A DNA stretch of 64,000 nucleotides, from contig NW_024464918.1 of the NCBI RefSeq assembly GCF_017591425.1, positions 27,370,001 to 27,434,000 on the forward strand, written 5' to 3'. The stretch comes from Ochotona curzoniae (taxonomy: Eukaryota > Chordata > Mammalia > Lagomorpha > Ochotonidae). The position numbers and the translations under genes were made by a program. Shown one piece after another: positions 1 through 10,320 of this stretch. The notes under the pieces were generated by a model. It had not been told where the DNA came from. It saw nothing but the letters and a program-made list of their open reading frames with translations, and made no database searches. How positions within the stretch are numbered: position 1 is the first letter of the stretch; each line of letters opens with the position of its first letter.

Positions 1-1265
1 CCCCATCTGCGGGGGGCACGGGCTGGGAAGGGAGCCCCTCACTCCTTGTGCCCCCCTCTCCCTCCCGGCCCCCACTTGGTCCAGTCCCTCCTCCTCCTCT
101 CGGTCTGCTCAGTTGTGACCGTCCCACCTGATGTATTTTTTTTTTTCTTGGCTTAAAGGGTGTGTTGTTAACTCTTTTTACACTTATTTATTATCATCCT
201 CATTTCTCTGGAAGCCGCAACTGGTGTCAGGGCTCGGTTTGTGCTTAGTAGTGTCCCAGGGTTGTGGCCTTGAGAGGGGAGCCCCCATCCCCCAAGAAAC
301 AAGCTCACTTCTCGGAGTACTATGTCTCGAGCCCATAGTGGGTAGGGATTCTGTAACTCATCACATGGTCAAGGTCACCGAGCTTCCAGAGGTCAGGCAG
401 TTTGCACCGAGAGCCAAGAGACAAGAGCAGTGGTTCCCCTGGCAGAGGCCCAGACCCCCCTTCCTCAGAGTTGGCTGTGACCCCCTGGATATGGGGGTCC
501 CACCGCTCAGCGTATTGTTGTCCCCTCCTCCAGCTGTGGATTGGGGATATACGACCAGGGACCCAAACCTTTGTCTTCTCTAGTGGAGGCTGCGAACAGG
601 ACGTACAAGCCATCATGGTGACCCACTTGGTTTTTGCAAAAAACTTGGAATGATTGCACACCACAATTGTTTCTCAGTGTCATTTAGCAAAGCATCCGAA
701 ACTCGCTGGCTCGGAACAACAGAAACATATTGTCCCGCAGGTCAAGAGGCTACGATTGGAGGTGTTTGCAGGGCCAGGCTTGCTCCCAGCTCTCAAGTAG
801 CCCCAGGTGTCCTGTGGCCAATCCTGTGGGACTGGGAGTGCCGTCATGGCCTCATCTGACCTGCCTCCACGGAGAGTCCGTTTGCAAAGAAGGCCATGTT
901 GAGAGGAACGGGGTGGAGCCTGGGACGTCCACATACATTTCCAGGTGACAGTACCATGGGCCGACTGTTCACAGCGCCAGGTGCTCGCCACTCCAGGGCC
1001 TCTGCTCGTGTCCTGAGGCCAAGCCACAGTGCCCCGTTTCACAGTTGTGATCTCTGTTTGGCAGCTCAAGAGATCTCAGTGGGGGCGGAAACCCAGCCAC
1101 CCAGTCACATGTCACGCACTCCCCGTCCCTCTTCATGCTCTTTCGTATGGCGCGGAGCGGAGAGCACAGGCCTCTCCCTCCCGTGGGACCTGCTGGGCCT
1201 CAGCAGAGGGGCGTCCCCAGTGGACCTTCCTAACAAATACTGCTGCTGTAAACCTAAGGAGCTAG
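1..1265 (+). other. Probable CLTB 3' UTR / 3' flank
   Basis: No convincing coding exon is visible here. In human 5q35.2 the neighbour of HIGD2A on this side is CLTB (clathrin light chain B), convergent with HIGD2A, so this GC-rich, repeat-poor, T-run-containing sequence is where its last exon's 3' UTR would lie. I see no clathrin light-chain codons and no clear AATAAA on the plus strand, so the assignment rests on synteny alone. The open frames present have no recognisable homology. An AT-rich stretch (about 1294-1376) follows, then an old SINE. Confidence 0.35.
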
Positions 1266-1377
1266 AATCATGAAAAGATAAAACTGAGAATTATACATAT
1301 AATATACTTACATGATAGATAATGTACGTTGTTATATATTATATGATTTGTATATAATATACTATATACATATGTAG

Positions 1378-1624
1378 TTGGAAGGCAGAGTTAGAAGGAG
1401 AGAGACGGGAAGCGAGATTCCCCATTCTCCCTAAATGACTGCAATACCAGGCCCGGGTCAGGCGTAGCCAGGAGCCAGGAGCCTCACATCCAGGTCTCCC
1501 AAGTGGGTGCAGGGGCCCAAGCACTTGGGCCATTCCCTGTTGCTTTCCCACAAGTGGAGCAGCTGGGACTTGAACCAGCACCCATATGGGGTGGCTTAAT
1601 TTGCAATGCCACAATGTCACCCTG
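1378..1624 (-). mobile_element. Old lagomorph C-type SINE
   Basis: Antisense SINE, recognised by the 'ggaaggcagag' 3' part, the 'gtctcccaagtgggtgcaggggcccaag' type body and the reversed B-box ('gggacttgaacc'). It is diverged and lies just downstream of the HIGD2A polyadenylation site. Confidence 0.75.
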
Positions 1625-1786
1625 AGAATGTGTCCTGAGAATCTATTGGTGATAAGTTTGGTAATTACTATCTTACATGATTTCTACGGGGTCACTCCAA
1701 TCTGAAGTCTGTCTCCTCCTCAAGTCAGAGACCTCAGACGCTCGGGATGAGCCGGAGAAAAAATTCATCGGCCGGCCAGTGGGTTC

Positions 1787-1792
1787 TTTATT
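1787..1792 (-). terminator. HIGD2A polyadenylation signal
   Basis: AATAAA on the minus strand, about 230 nt beyond the HIGD2A stop codon. It is the only canonical signal close behind the gene and gives a short 3' UTR. Confidence 0.8.
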
Positions 1793-2019
1793 AAGTTGGG
1801 AGTGAAAGGCACACGGCACGCTTAGAAGTACGCAACACCTTAGTCGAACTCAATCTGGGATTCCTGAAAAATCCGATACACAATGGGCCACGTCCTCCTC
1901 CCCCAACGACACCGGGACCCGATGGGGCAAGAGAAGGGTACTGTCCTGTGGCAAGGCTGATGGTGGCGTCTGTGTTTTTGGAAGGACCTCTGCGGAGCTT
2001 TCCCGGGCCCGCCGAGAGC

Positions 2020-2577
2020 TCAGGCCCGGGACTTCATGGCAGATGCAGCCAGGCCCATGAGGATGGCAGCCACCGTGAAGCCCTGCGCGGCGATCCTGGT
2101 ACGCATCATCAGCTGGGAGCGCTGGCTCTGGCCCCGGTGGAAGCAGTAGAGGCCGTAGGAGAGGGCGGCCGCCGTGCCCAGGCAACCTGCGGACGGGACG
2201 CACAGGTGGGAGCTGCGGCAGGAGGGCACCCCCGCACTGCAGGCTCCCTTCCCGGAGCCCAGGCCTGGGGGCCAGGCTGGCCGAGGCGGGGTGCCCTCCC
2301 GCCAGCCTCCCTCCAATCAGCTTCCAGCATGGCCCCCCATGGCACCCCTGGTCCAGCAGCCCGGGTCTCCATGCCCCGACCTCACGTCCTCCCCAGATGC
2401 AGCTCCTAGGTACCCCCACTTACCTAGGGGGACCATCGGGTTCTCACGCGTCTTGCGAAGAAACTTTTCCTTGAAGCTTTCTGGATTTCTGTAGATACTG
2501 GGGCTGAACCCCTCAATGACAGGAGGCTGCGACGCTTCAAAGGGGCCCTGGGGAGTCATAGGGTCGGGAGTCGCCAT
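2020..2577 (-). CDS. HIGD2A: HIG1 hypoxia-inducible domain family member 2A
   Basis: Two coding exons, 2577-2424 and 2186-2020, joined by a GT-AG intron (donor GTAAGT, acceptor CGCAG), encode 106 aa, the same length as the human protein as I recall it. HIGD2A is a small mitochondrial inner-membrane protein needed for cytochrome c oxidase (complex IV) assembly, the COX3 module, and respiratory supercomplexes. The N-terminal part contains 'IEGFSPSIYRNPESFKEKF'. The HIG1 domain follows, with two hydrophobic segments at about residues 52-68 and 83-102. Between them lies the family signature Q-x3-R-x-R-x3-Q, seen as Q76, R80, R82 and Q86. The start ATG at 2577 matches the conserved 'MATP' N-terminus. 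The gene is divergent from NOP16, the two start codons being 257 bp apart. Confidence 0.95.
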
Positions 2578-2690
2578 TGCTGGGGCCGAGGGTAGGAGAA
2601 AACCGGGACGCCGAGCTCCGCCTTCTGATGAGGTCACGAAACGGACGGGATAGTCTGAGTGTTGGTTGTACGCAGGCGCCGGCGCTCGTG

Positions 2691-2710
2691 GCCTTCTGGG
2701 GGTTGTAGTT
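2691..2710 (-). promoter_or_regulatory. SBS (ZNF143/THAP11-like) motif, HIGD2A-facing
   Basis: The minus strand reads AACTACAACCCCCAGAAGGC, matching the ACTACAAYTCCCAGMATGC consensus at most positions. Confidence 0.6.
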
Positions 2711-2738
2711 CTTTCCAGGAGAGCGCTACTGAGAGCGG

Positions 2739-2758
2739 ACTACATTTCCCAGAAAGCC
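2739..2758 (+). promoter_or_regulatory. SBS (ZNF143/THAP11-like) motif, NOP16-facing
   Basis: ACTACATTTCCCAGAAAGCC followed by TTGCG. This is close to the long SBS1 form, including its 3' CCTTGCG extension. It lies about 75 bp upstream of the NOP16 ATG. Confidence 0.75.
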
Positions 2759-2833
2759 TTGCGCCGCCCGCCGGAAGGAGTGTGTCCCCACGCGGTTGTG
2801 AGTGTGATACCGGTGCGGTGGTCAGCGAGCGCG

Positions 2834-5800
2834 ATGCCCAAGGCCAAGGGCAAGACCAGGAGGCAGAAGTTCGGTTACAACGTCAACCGAAAGCGTCTGA
2901 ACCGGAATGCCCGTCGGAAAGCGGCGCCACGGATCGAGTGGTGAGGGGCCGGGCGTTCGGGAGCCGGCTGGGCTGGGACAGCCCGCGGGAGGACTGCGCC
3001 GCCACCTCTGTTCTCTCGTCTCCCTCTGTCCGTAGCTCTCACATCCGACATGCCTGGGACCATACCAAGTCGGTGCGGCAGAACCTGGCCGAGATGGGCT
3101 TGGCCATGGACCCCAACAAGGCGGTGCCCTTCCGCAAGAGACAGGTAGTGGCCAGCCTGCGCGCTGCAGTCCTTGCCCGCTCCCTCGCGCCTCACTCCGG
3201 GCTGGGGACCTGCTCCTCCTCGGCTGCCTCGGGGGTCCCTCCCTCTGCCATCGTCCTGCTCCTCCTCGGGGGTCCCTCCCTCTGCCATCACCCTGCTCCT
3301 CCTCAGGGGTCCCTCCCTCCCTCTGCCATCGCCCTGCTCCTCCTCGGGGGTCCCTCCCTCTGCCATCACCCTGCTCCTCCTCGGGGGTCCCTCCCTCCCT
3401 CTGCCATCGCCCTGCTCCTCCTCGGGGGTCCCTCCCTCTGCCATCACCCTGCTCCTCCTCAGGGGTCCCTCCCTCTGCCATCGCCCTGTTCCTCCTCGGG
3501 GGTCCCTCCCTCTGCCATTGCCCTGCTCCTCCTCGGGGTCCTTTCCCGGGCTGGGGACAAGCTCCTCCTCGGGGGTCCCTCCCTCCCCCTGCCATCGCCC
3601 TCCACACCCCCGCACAGCACACGGCCTGGGCAGGAATGGCCCCTTTTCGCTCTCTCACCGAGTCTTATGCTCCTGAAGTGAACCTGTGTAAGTTCCTTGC
3701 CATCTCTAGGAAGGACCCTTTGGGGTTTAGGCTCTTTGCTGACTTCGTTTTGGTGTGAGCCTTCCCTAGCGCGATATTTTCTGAGCAGTCTTTCTTTTCC
3801 CTCTGGACCATCTTTCCAAAGCTGCAAAAATATGACCCTTTCTCATTTAGAATCCTTTCCCTGCTCTGAATCCTAGCGTTTGTTAGCACCTGACGGTTTA
3901 TTACAGCATATATTTCCTTGTGTTTATTTATTTACTTTTGTTGCAAAGTCTAATATACAGAGAGGAAGATCTTCTGTTCATTGATTTACTCCCTAAGCAG
4001 CCACAACTGCCAGAGCTGCACAGATCCAAAGCCAGGAGCCCAGAGCCTTTTCCAGGTTTCCCACGCAGTACAGGGTCCTAAGTACCTGGTACATGGGTTG
4101 TCCATGCCTGTTTTCCCAGGCCACAAGCAGGGAGCTGGATGGAAGTAAGCTGCCGGGACAAAAGCCAGTGCCCATATGGGATCCCAGAGTGTACAAGGCA
4201 GGAATTTAAACCGCTAGGCTATCGTGCCGGGCTCTCCTTGTGTTTATTATCTGCTTCCCAATGTGATCACCTTGGTGACAACAAGTTTTTGCTTTCTGCC
4301 AAATCTAGAGTGTTCAGGATGCGACAGTGCTCAATTGATAAATAATAAATGGGCTTGCTGAATGCATTTTTTTTTTCTTTTTAAGGGTTATTTATTTTGA
4401 AAGGCAGAGTCAGAAGCAGAGGGAAAGGTGTTCCACTTGCTGGTTTACTCCCTAAATGGCCCCAAAACTCACGAGGCCAGGCTGAAGCCAGCAGCCCAGA
4501 CTCCATCTGGGCCTCCCACGCAGGTGACCCCGAGTTTAAGTCCTTGGACAGTCTGCTGCCGCTTTCTCAGGCGCATTGGCAGGGAACTGGGTTGGAAGCA
4601 GAGCAGTCAGGACTTGAATCAGTTCCCACATGGGAAGATGGTGCTGTAGGCAGAGGCTCGGCCTCCCGTACCACAGTGCCAGAAGTCCAGTCCTGACCTG
4701 GGCAGGGATTCTTGTGGGTGATATAGTTGTGTTAGGATACAGGAGTCTTTAAAACTTGGTCTTTGGGCCCGGCACAATAGCCTAGTGACTCGGGTCCTCG
4801 CCTTGCCTGTGCTGGGATGCCATGTGCGTGCTGGTTCCTGTCCCGATTGCTCCACTTTTCTAAGTTTGTGGCCTAGGAAAGCAGCAGAGGATAGCCCAGG
4901 GCCTTGGAATCTCTGCGTGGGAGACCCAGAAGACGCTTCTCGCTCCTGGCTTTGGATTGGTGCAGCTCCGGCTGTTGTGACTACTTGGGGAGTGAACCAG
5001 TGGATGGAGGATCTTTCTCTTTCTCCTTGGTTGACCTTCTCTGTCCTCTGCCCTTACGTGTTCTATTCTCTGCAGATGAAGGCCATGGCAGTGGATGGTG
5101 AGATGAGGCCCCAGGAGCTTGTACGGAAGCCGTACGTGCTGAATGGTAGGTGTGGGTCACCACTCTGCCGTGCCAGAGCTGGAATTAGCCCTTGGGTGTC
5201 TGTCCTTACACACCGACGCACAGGTTCCTAGGGGAAGGAAAGCTGGGGTTGTGGCCATGGACTATCCATGCTTGCATTCTGCATTGGAGTGCCCATTCAG
5301 GTCCTGGATGCTCCACTTCCAATCCGGCTTCCTGCACAGGTGCCTGGGAAGGCAGCACGTGGTGGGCCCAAGTGCGTGGACCCCTGTCAGCCATGTGGGA
5401 GACCCAGATGGAGTCCTTGGCTGCTGGCTGTGATCAGGCCCAGACTTGGCTGTTTAGGGAATGAACCAGTATGTGGAAGATGGCTCTCTGTCTCTCCCCC
5501 CTCTCTGTTGTCCTGCCTTTCAGATAGCAAAACATTCTTGGCCGAAAACAAACAAAAATCAGAACCCCAAAGCCGCTGTGTCCTTGACCATCTTGGCCAG
5601 GCCATTTTCAGTGGAATGTTAAGAACTTAACATGAAGTTCTACACGGGTAGAACTTAACGATGTTAGAAGAGTAAACCTTTCAGGAAGGCAGGAAGAACA
5701 CTCCAGAAGTTTCCACGCCCCCTTCCTCTGACTTGCTGGTGAAGGATTGTGCATAACCAGACACCTGATATGAGGTCATTGAGTTCCTGTCTTTAGTCCG

Positions 5801-7840
5801 TGTCAGTGGTTCTCGCGAGAACAAAGCCGTGTGTACTTATTATATGATCAAGGAGAATTCAGCTGTAGTTAAAAAAGTACATACACTTTGCCATCGTAAC
5901 CACAAGGATTTGAAAACATCTTGTTGTCTTTCTTCCTTCTGTTGTTTCATTTCTCAAATGCCCGCAACAGGGCTGGTCTGAGGCCTGGCACCTGGAGCGC
6001 ACGCTGGCTCTCCCACGTGGGTAGCAGGGCTCCGACTCCTTGAGCCATCTGTTGGTGCCCGCTGGGACGCGCATCAGCAGGAACCTGGTCAGAAGTGGAC
6101 TGGCCAGCACTCAACCTGGAAGGCTCAGGCTGAGGTGGTATGTGTTTTCCTCCTGTGCCACGTGCCCTCACCGGCCTACCCATTTCATCTATTTACTCAA
6201 TTTCAAAGGATTTCTTTACTTGAAAGGCAGAGAGAGTGAGAGGTTGACATCTTCCACCTGCTGGTTCACACCCCAGCAGTCACACGGCTGGGACTGAGCC
6301 AGGCTGCAAAGTAAGGACTGGCGTTGTGGCGTAGCACGTAAGGCCACTGGCTGCTCCTCTCCCCATCCAGTTCCCTGCCTGTGGCCTGGGAAAGCAGTAG
6401 AGGATGATCCAAGTATTTGGCCCCTGCTGTCCACACGGGAGACCTAAATGAGGCTTGAGGCTCCTGGCTCCCCGCCGTTTGGGGGGTGAGCCAGGGAATG
6501 GAAGATCTGCCTGTCTGTCCTCTGTGTGGCTGACTTTGAAATCTAAAGTAAATCTTTATTTAAAGTGGACCACTTTTGGCCCCACAGCCTGAGTTGTTCC
6601 TTCACATGAAGAGGAAGGTCCAGCTTCATTCCCCATGCCTGTCAGGGTTCACGTTGGCTGTGTTGGAATCCTGAAGGCAGAGGGGCTCTCTGAGCGGCAC
6701 GGCATCTGCAACGGGTCCCTGGCAGGTGTCTCCTCTCTGTCTCCAGGGCTTGACACTGAGGAGGGATTCTAACTTGGGCATCTTCCTTTTAAACCCCTCT
6801 GAGGCTGGGAGACAGGTGACTCACTCTAAAGGTACTTACTACGCGGAGAGATGGTTGAGTCATAAGAGAGACAGTGCCTGGGATCCCAGGGGCTGCTATG
6901 GAATGTTCCAGCAACAGCTTCAAAGATTGAGGAGACCTAAGACCCCTGGCTGGTTGGGTGAAGGGTGATTGGACATGCAAAGCTTCATTCTCTGACCCCG
7001 GCTTCTCTCCCACCCAAAGAGCTGGAGGCAGAAGCCAGCCTCCCAGAGAAAAAGGGAAATACGCTCTCTCGGGACCTCATAGACTACGTGCGCTACATGG
7101 TGGAGAACCACGGGGAGGACTACAAGGTGAGTGGCCGGGTGGGAAGATCCCCGGGGCTGGCTGGTGAGGTGCACGCTCGCCTGCTCCGTTTGCTGAGACT
7201 AAAGTGGAGTGAGAGGGAGTCTAGGACCTGGGTCCCAGCGTGTTTACGGCGGGGAGGGGCGGAGCAGCACGGCCTGCATCCTGATGCCCACTCAGATGCG
7301 GTGGGCTCGCATGCTGTCATGCAGCTGCTCACCATTTTTATTCTGGAAGGCTCAAATGAGAGACCATAATTTTGGCTCCTTTTGAAATGGAAAGCCCTGG
7401 CCTTAGTAGCTTCCCTGGGCACAGTTGGCCAGTTGTGGGTGGGGTACACGCTCTTCAGCTGGGCCCGCTCACACCTGCCCTCTGGACTGGCAGGCCTGCT
7501 GACCCCAAAGAATGTCTTTGCCCATTTCCCTGGCCCCTCGGTGCAGAGGGACTCCACACAAACCCTGTCTTTGGAAGTGAGGAATTGGAACCGCAGGGAC
7601 GGGAAATGGCTCGTGCGGCTCAGGGCAGCAGGGCTGGGATTTGCACCCTGGCCTGTGAAGCCCTTCGTCATCCCTTGGTGCCATCTTCTCCCTCCGCAGG
7701 CCATGGCCCGGGATGAGAAAAATTACTATCAGGACACCCCAAAGCAGATTCGGAACAAGATCAACGTCTATAAACGTTTTTACCCAGAGGAGTGGCAAGC
7801 CTTCGTTGATTCCTTGCCGAAGAAGATGGACACTGAGTGA
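2834..7840 (+). CDS. NOP16: Nucleolar protein 16
   Basis: Five coding exons, 2834-2940, 3036-3144, 5076-5145, 7020-7126 and 7700-7840, all with GT-AG introns and consistent phases, encode 177 aa (human about 178). NOP16 is a nucleolar 60S ribosome-biogenesis factor. The first 30 residues are strongly basic ('MPKAKGKTRRQKFGYNVNRK'), consistent with nuclear and nucleolar targeting and rRNA contact. The conserved core includes 'SHIRHAWDHTKSVRQNLAEM', 'LVRKPYVLNELEAEASLPEK' and 'DYVRYMVENHGEDYKAMARD', and the protein ends in a lysine-rich acidic tail. Exon 2 ends in Gln before the residue that opens exon 3, where human has Lys as I recall it. Intron 2 holds a 37-bp minisatellite and three SINEs. 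A SINE ends about 15-20 bp before exon 3. Confidence 0.96.
3222..3600 (+). repeat. 37-bp minisatellite in NOP16 intron 2
   Basis: About nine imperfect copies of a pyrimidine-rich unit (pattern GGGGGTCCCTCCCTCTGCCA, then TCRCCCTGCTCCTCCTC). Some copies have an extra CCCT, giving 41 bp. The array starts about 80 bp after the exon 2 donor and generates long spurious open frames on both strands. Confidence 0.95.
3918..4235 (-). mobile_element. C-type SINE with intact target-site duplication
   Basis: Antisense SINE in NOP16 intron 2, flanked by a perfect 13-bp duplication CCTTGTGTTTATT (3916-3928 and 4236-4248), evidence of L1-type target-primed insertion. Confidence 0.9.
4383..4685 (-). mobile_element. 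C-type SINE, diverged
   Basis: Antisense copy with 'gaaaggcagagtcag' start, 'gggcctcccacgcagg' body and 'accacagtgcc' end. Confidence 0.75.
4765..5058 (+). mobile_element. C-type SINE abutting NOP16 exon 3
   Basis: Sense SINE from 'gggcccggcacaatagcctagtg' to a pyrimidine-rich 3' end. The end lies directly upstream of the exon 3 acceptor (exon starts at 5076) and probably contributes to its pyrimidine tract. Confidence 0.8.
5235..5530 (+). mobile_element. C-type SINE, diverged
   Basis: Sense copy in NOP16 intron 3. 'ggtgcctgggaaggcag', 'gtgggagacccagatgg' and 'agggaatgaaccag' are recognisable. Confidence 0.7.
5955..6150 (-). mobile_element. C-type SINE fragment, old
   Basis: Antisense fragment in NOP16 intron 3, recognised by 'tctcccacgtgggtagcaggg' and 'atcagcaggaacctggtcag'. 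Confidence 0.55.
6205..6312 (-). mobile_element. C-type SINE 3'-end fragment
   Basis: Antisense piece ('cttgaaaggcagagagagtgag' to 'cacacggctgggactgagcc'), followed at once by an oppositely oriented copy. Confidence 0.6.
6316..6570 (+). mobile_element. C-type SINE
   Basis: Sense copy in NOP16 intron 3 from 'aggactggcgttgtggcgtag' to 'ctttgaaatctaaagtaaatct'. Confidence 0.75.
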
Positions 7841-8097
7841 CTGCTTTACACCTGCCCCTGGGCCGGGGTTTCTTGCTGGCCCGGTGATGCCGGAGTAAGG
7901 CCATCGGGGAACGGTGTGCAGGTTTGGATGCGGCTGCCACAGCCCGTGGAATCTGAGGGACACACACACATGGACACACACACATAATTTCTTCTGGGAA
8001 AGGAGCTGTTCTCAAAGGCTCCAGTTTGTTCTGGTACTCACGGGAAAGCCAGGAGAGCCGCTTTCAGAGTGGGTGGTTTGAGTGTAGTCTGTCTCAT

Positions 8098-8103
8098 AAT
8101 AAA
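8098..8103 (+). terminator. NOP16 polyadenylation signal
   Basis: AATAAA 258 nt after the NOP16 stop, followed by T/GT-rich sequence. It defines a short 3' UTR (7841 to about 8120). Confidence 0.85.
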
Positions 8104-8514
8104 ACAAGGACCTTGACTTTGCTGATGGTTTTCTACTTGTCCCTGTCAGCCAAGCCCTGTGGCTCCCCTGCATGGCAGAGGCCATCTAGTCGTGCCAGCA
8201 GGTGTCGCTTCTATTGACTCTTCTACAAAGCGTGCCAGAACCTGGCCGCTGGCCAGGGGGCTGCCAGAGGGTGAGGAGGGTGACCCACTGAGTGCTCTCC
8301 ATGCAGCCTGCCACCTCTGCTTCGTGCCGCCTGAGGTGGGGCTGAGGCCCTCCTTGCCTCCTTCCTCTGGGACTCGTGGGCTGCTGGGTGTCACCCTGGT
8401 GTGTCCTGAGCCCTGAGCTCCACATAGCATGGCTGTCCTTCTGGGGAGCAGTATTACAGGCAGGGTGCACAGTAGGCATTTTATCCCTGAAATGGTTACA
8501 CAAAAACCCTGTTC

Positions 8515-8800
8515 TGGGGCCAGCACTACGGCTCAACAGGTTAAGCTGCCGCCTATCACACCAACATCCTGCATGGATGGCTGCTCCACTTCTGATCCAG
8601 CTCTCTGCTAATGGCCTGGGAAAGCTGCAGAGAATGGTCCAAGTGCCTGAGCTGTGTGCCCGCATAGGAAACCCAGAAGAAGCTCTTGGTTCCTGGCTCC
8701 GGTTTGATCTGATCTTGGCCATTGTGGCCAGCTGGGAAGTGAGCCAGCAAATGGAAGATCTTTTTATTTCCTGTAAGTGTTTCAAATAAAGTCTTTATAT
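8515..8800 (+). mobile_element. C-type SINE
   Basis: Sense copy from 'ggggccagcactacggctcaac' to 'tcaaataaagtctttatat'. This is an older subfamily ('gctaatggcctgggaaagctgcag'). Confidence 0.8.
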
Positions 8801-9404
8801 AAAAACAAGCAAAGACTCATTCACAAAGTTTCTCCCGTAAGCACCTGTATTCTGTCCCTTCTCATTGAAAAGGAGGGCTTGCGTTTGGTGTGAAACCCTG
8901 TGGGACGTGGGGTTTTACCTTTCCACAGGCAGGAAGCCAGGCTGGGGTGATGCCTCTGGGGTTTGTGGCCCAGGCTCTTGTCCAGCAAAGCGAGGCCTTC
9001 TGGCTGTCCTCTCTTGAGGCCCCCGCAAGCAGCTCACTGCCCACAGTCGGGGCAGGCTGCCAGAACCCAGGCTGGCGCCCCAGCAGTGGCTGGCTGGCGC
9101 CCCAGCTCTGTTTTGTGTCCTTGCACAGAAGTCCACTCTCAGGACCTGGACTGTGCCGTCCCCTTGTTGACCCAGCTCAGGTGCTGAGAGTACAGCATTC
9201 CTTCCCCGCCCCCGCGGCGGTCTGCAGTTGCCACCCCACCCCATACATTCCTGCAGCAGTACCGTCGCTACTGCAAACATTCCTTTTCATTTGCTTGCTA
9301 TTTGCTAGACTAAGCTTGAGCCCAGAGCTCTTGTCTGGAATGCAGAGACTAGGCCAAGGCCTGTGCTGGGCCAAGGCGTGTGGAATGGCTGTCGTTAGCA
9401 AGTC

Positions 9405-9720
9405 CATCAGTGGCCATCACAGTGGCATAGCAGGCCAATCCTCTCTCCTGCAGTGTTGACATCCCATGTAGGCACTGGTTTGAATCCCAGCTGCTCCACT
9501 TCAATCCAGCTCCCTGCTTGCGGCCTGGGAAAGCCGCAGAGGACAGCCCAAAGCCTCGGGACCCTGCACCCAGGTGGGAAACCTAGAAAGGTGCTCCAGG
9601 CTCCTGACTTAGGTTGACTCGGCTCTAATCATTATAGCTGTTTAGGGAGTAAACCAGCAATGGAAGACTCTCCTCAGTGTAAAATCTGCCTTTCAAATAA
9701 ATAAATAAATAAATCTTTGT
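9405..9720 (+). mobile_element. C-type SINE
   Basis: Sense copy ending in the (AAAT)n-type tail 'aaataaataaataaataaatc'. Confidence 0.8.
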
Positions 9721-9754
9721 ATATATATTTTCAATTATTTTCCATGATATAATT

Positions 9755-10320
9755 TTGTAGGTATGGGGATTCCCCCCTCCTCTCCAAGGGCTGAAGTATC
9801 TGGGTCTCCCACAGTGAGTGCAAGGGGCCCAAGTACTGGAGCCATTCTCCTTCTTTTTTTAAAGATTTTATTTATTTTCATTGCAAAGTCAGATATACAG
9901 AGAGGAGGAGAGACAGAAAGGAAGATCTTATGTCTGATAATTCACTCCCCAAGTTACTGCAACAGTCGGAGCTGAGCTGATCTGGAGCCAGGAACCAGGA
10001 ACATCCTCCAGGTCTCCCATGCAGGTGCAGGGTCCCAAGGCTTTGTGCCGTCTTCCACTGCCTTCCCAGGCCACAAGCAGGGAGCTGGATGGGAAGTGGG
10101 GCTGCTGGGATTAGAACCAGTGCTCATATGGGATCCTGGTGCGTTCAAGGTGAGGACTTTAGCTGCTAGGCTACCACGCCGGGTCCCATTCTCTACTTCT
10201 TAGGTGCATCATCAGGGAACTTGATCCAAAATGGAGCAACCAGAACTCGAACCAGCGTCCAGATGGGATGTCTACACTGGATGCTGTGGCTTAGCCAGCT
10301 ACACCACAGTGCCAGCCTGA
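9755..10320 (-). mobile_element. Nested pair of C-type SINEs
   Basis: An old antisense SINE (9755-9850 and 10190-10318) is interrupted by a younger antisense SINE (9853-10188, starting 'aaagattttatttattttcattgc' and ending 'cgccgggtccc'). The words 'ccattctcc' and 'cccattctct' on the two sides look like the degenerate target duplication. Confidence 0.8.

Larger units (their letters stand above)
2578..2833. promoter_or_regulatory. Bidirectional HIGD2A/NOP16 promoter
   Basis: These 256 bp separate the two divergent start codons and are CpG-rich with no TATA box. They contain two oppositely oriented ZNF143/THAP11-type SBS motifs (listed separately) and a TGAGGTCA nuclear-receptor/CRE-like half site near 2629-2636. 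Shared promoters of this kind are typical of housekeeping gene pairs. Transcription start sites cannot be read from sequence alone. Confidence 0.8.

Noticed and set aside
131..583. 150-codon frame in the first kilobase as a gene
   Set aside because: There is no recognisable homology, low-complexity T-run codons lie at its start, and two overlapping frames are also open. It is better explained as UTR or flanking sequence.
2659..3681. 340-codon open frame on the plus strand overlapping NOP16 exons 1 and 2
   Set aside because: It runs through the intron 1 splice sites and then reads the CT-rich 37-bp minisatellite as repeated Leu/Ser/Pro. The antisense frames of similar length have the same cause. 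NOP16 exon homology explains the conserved part.
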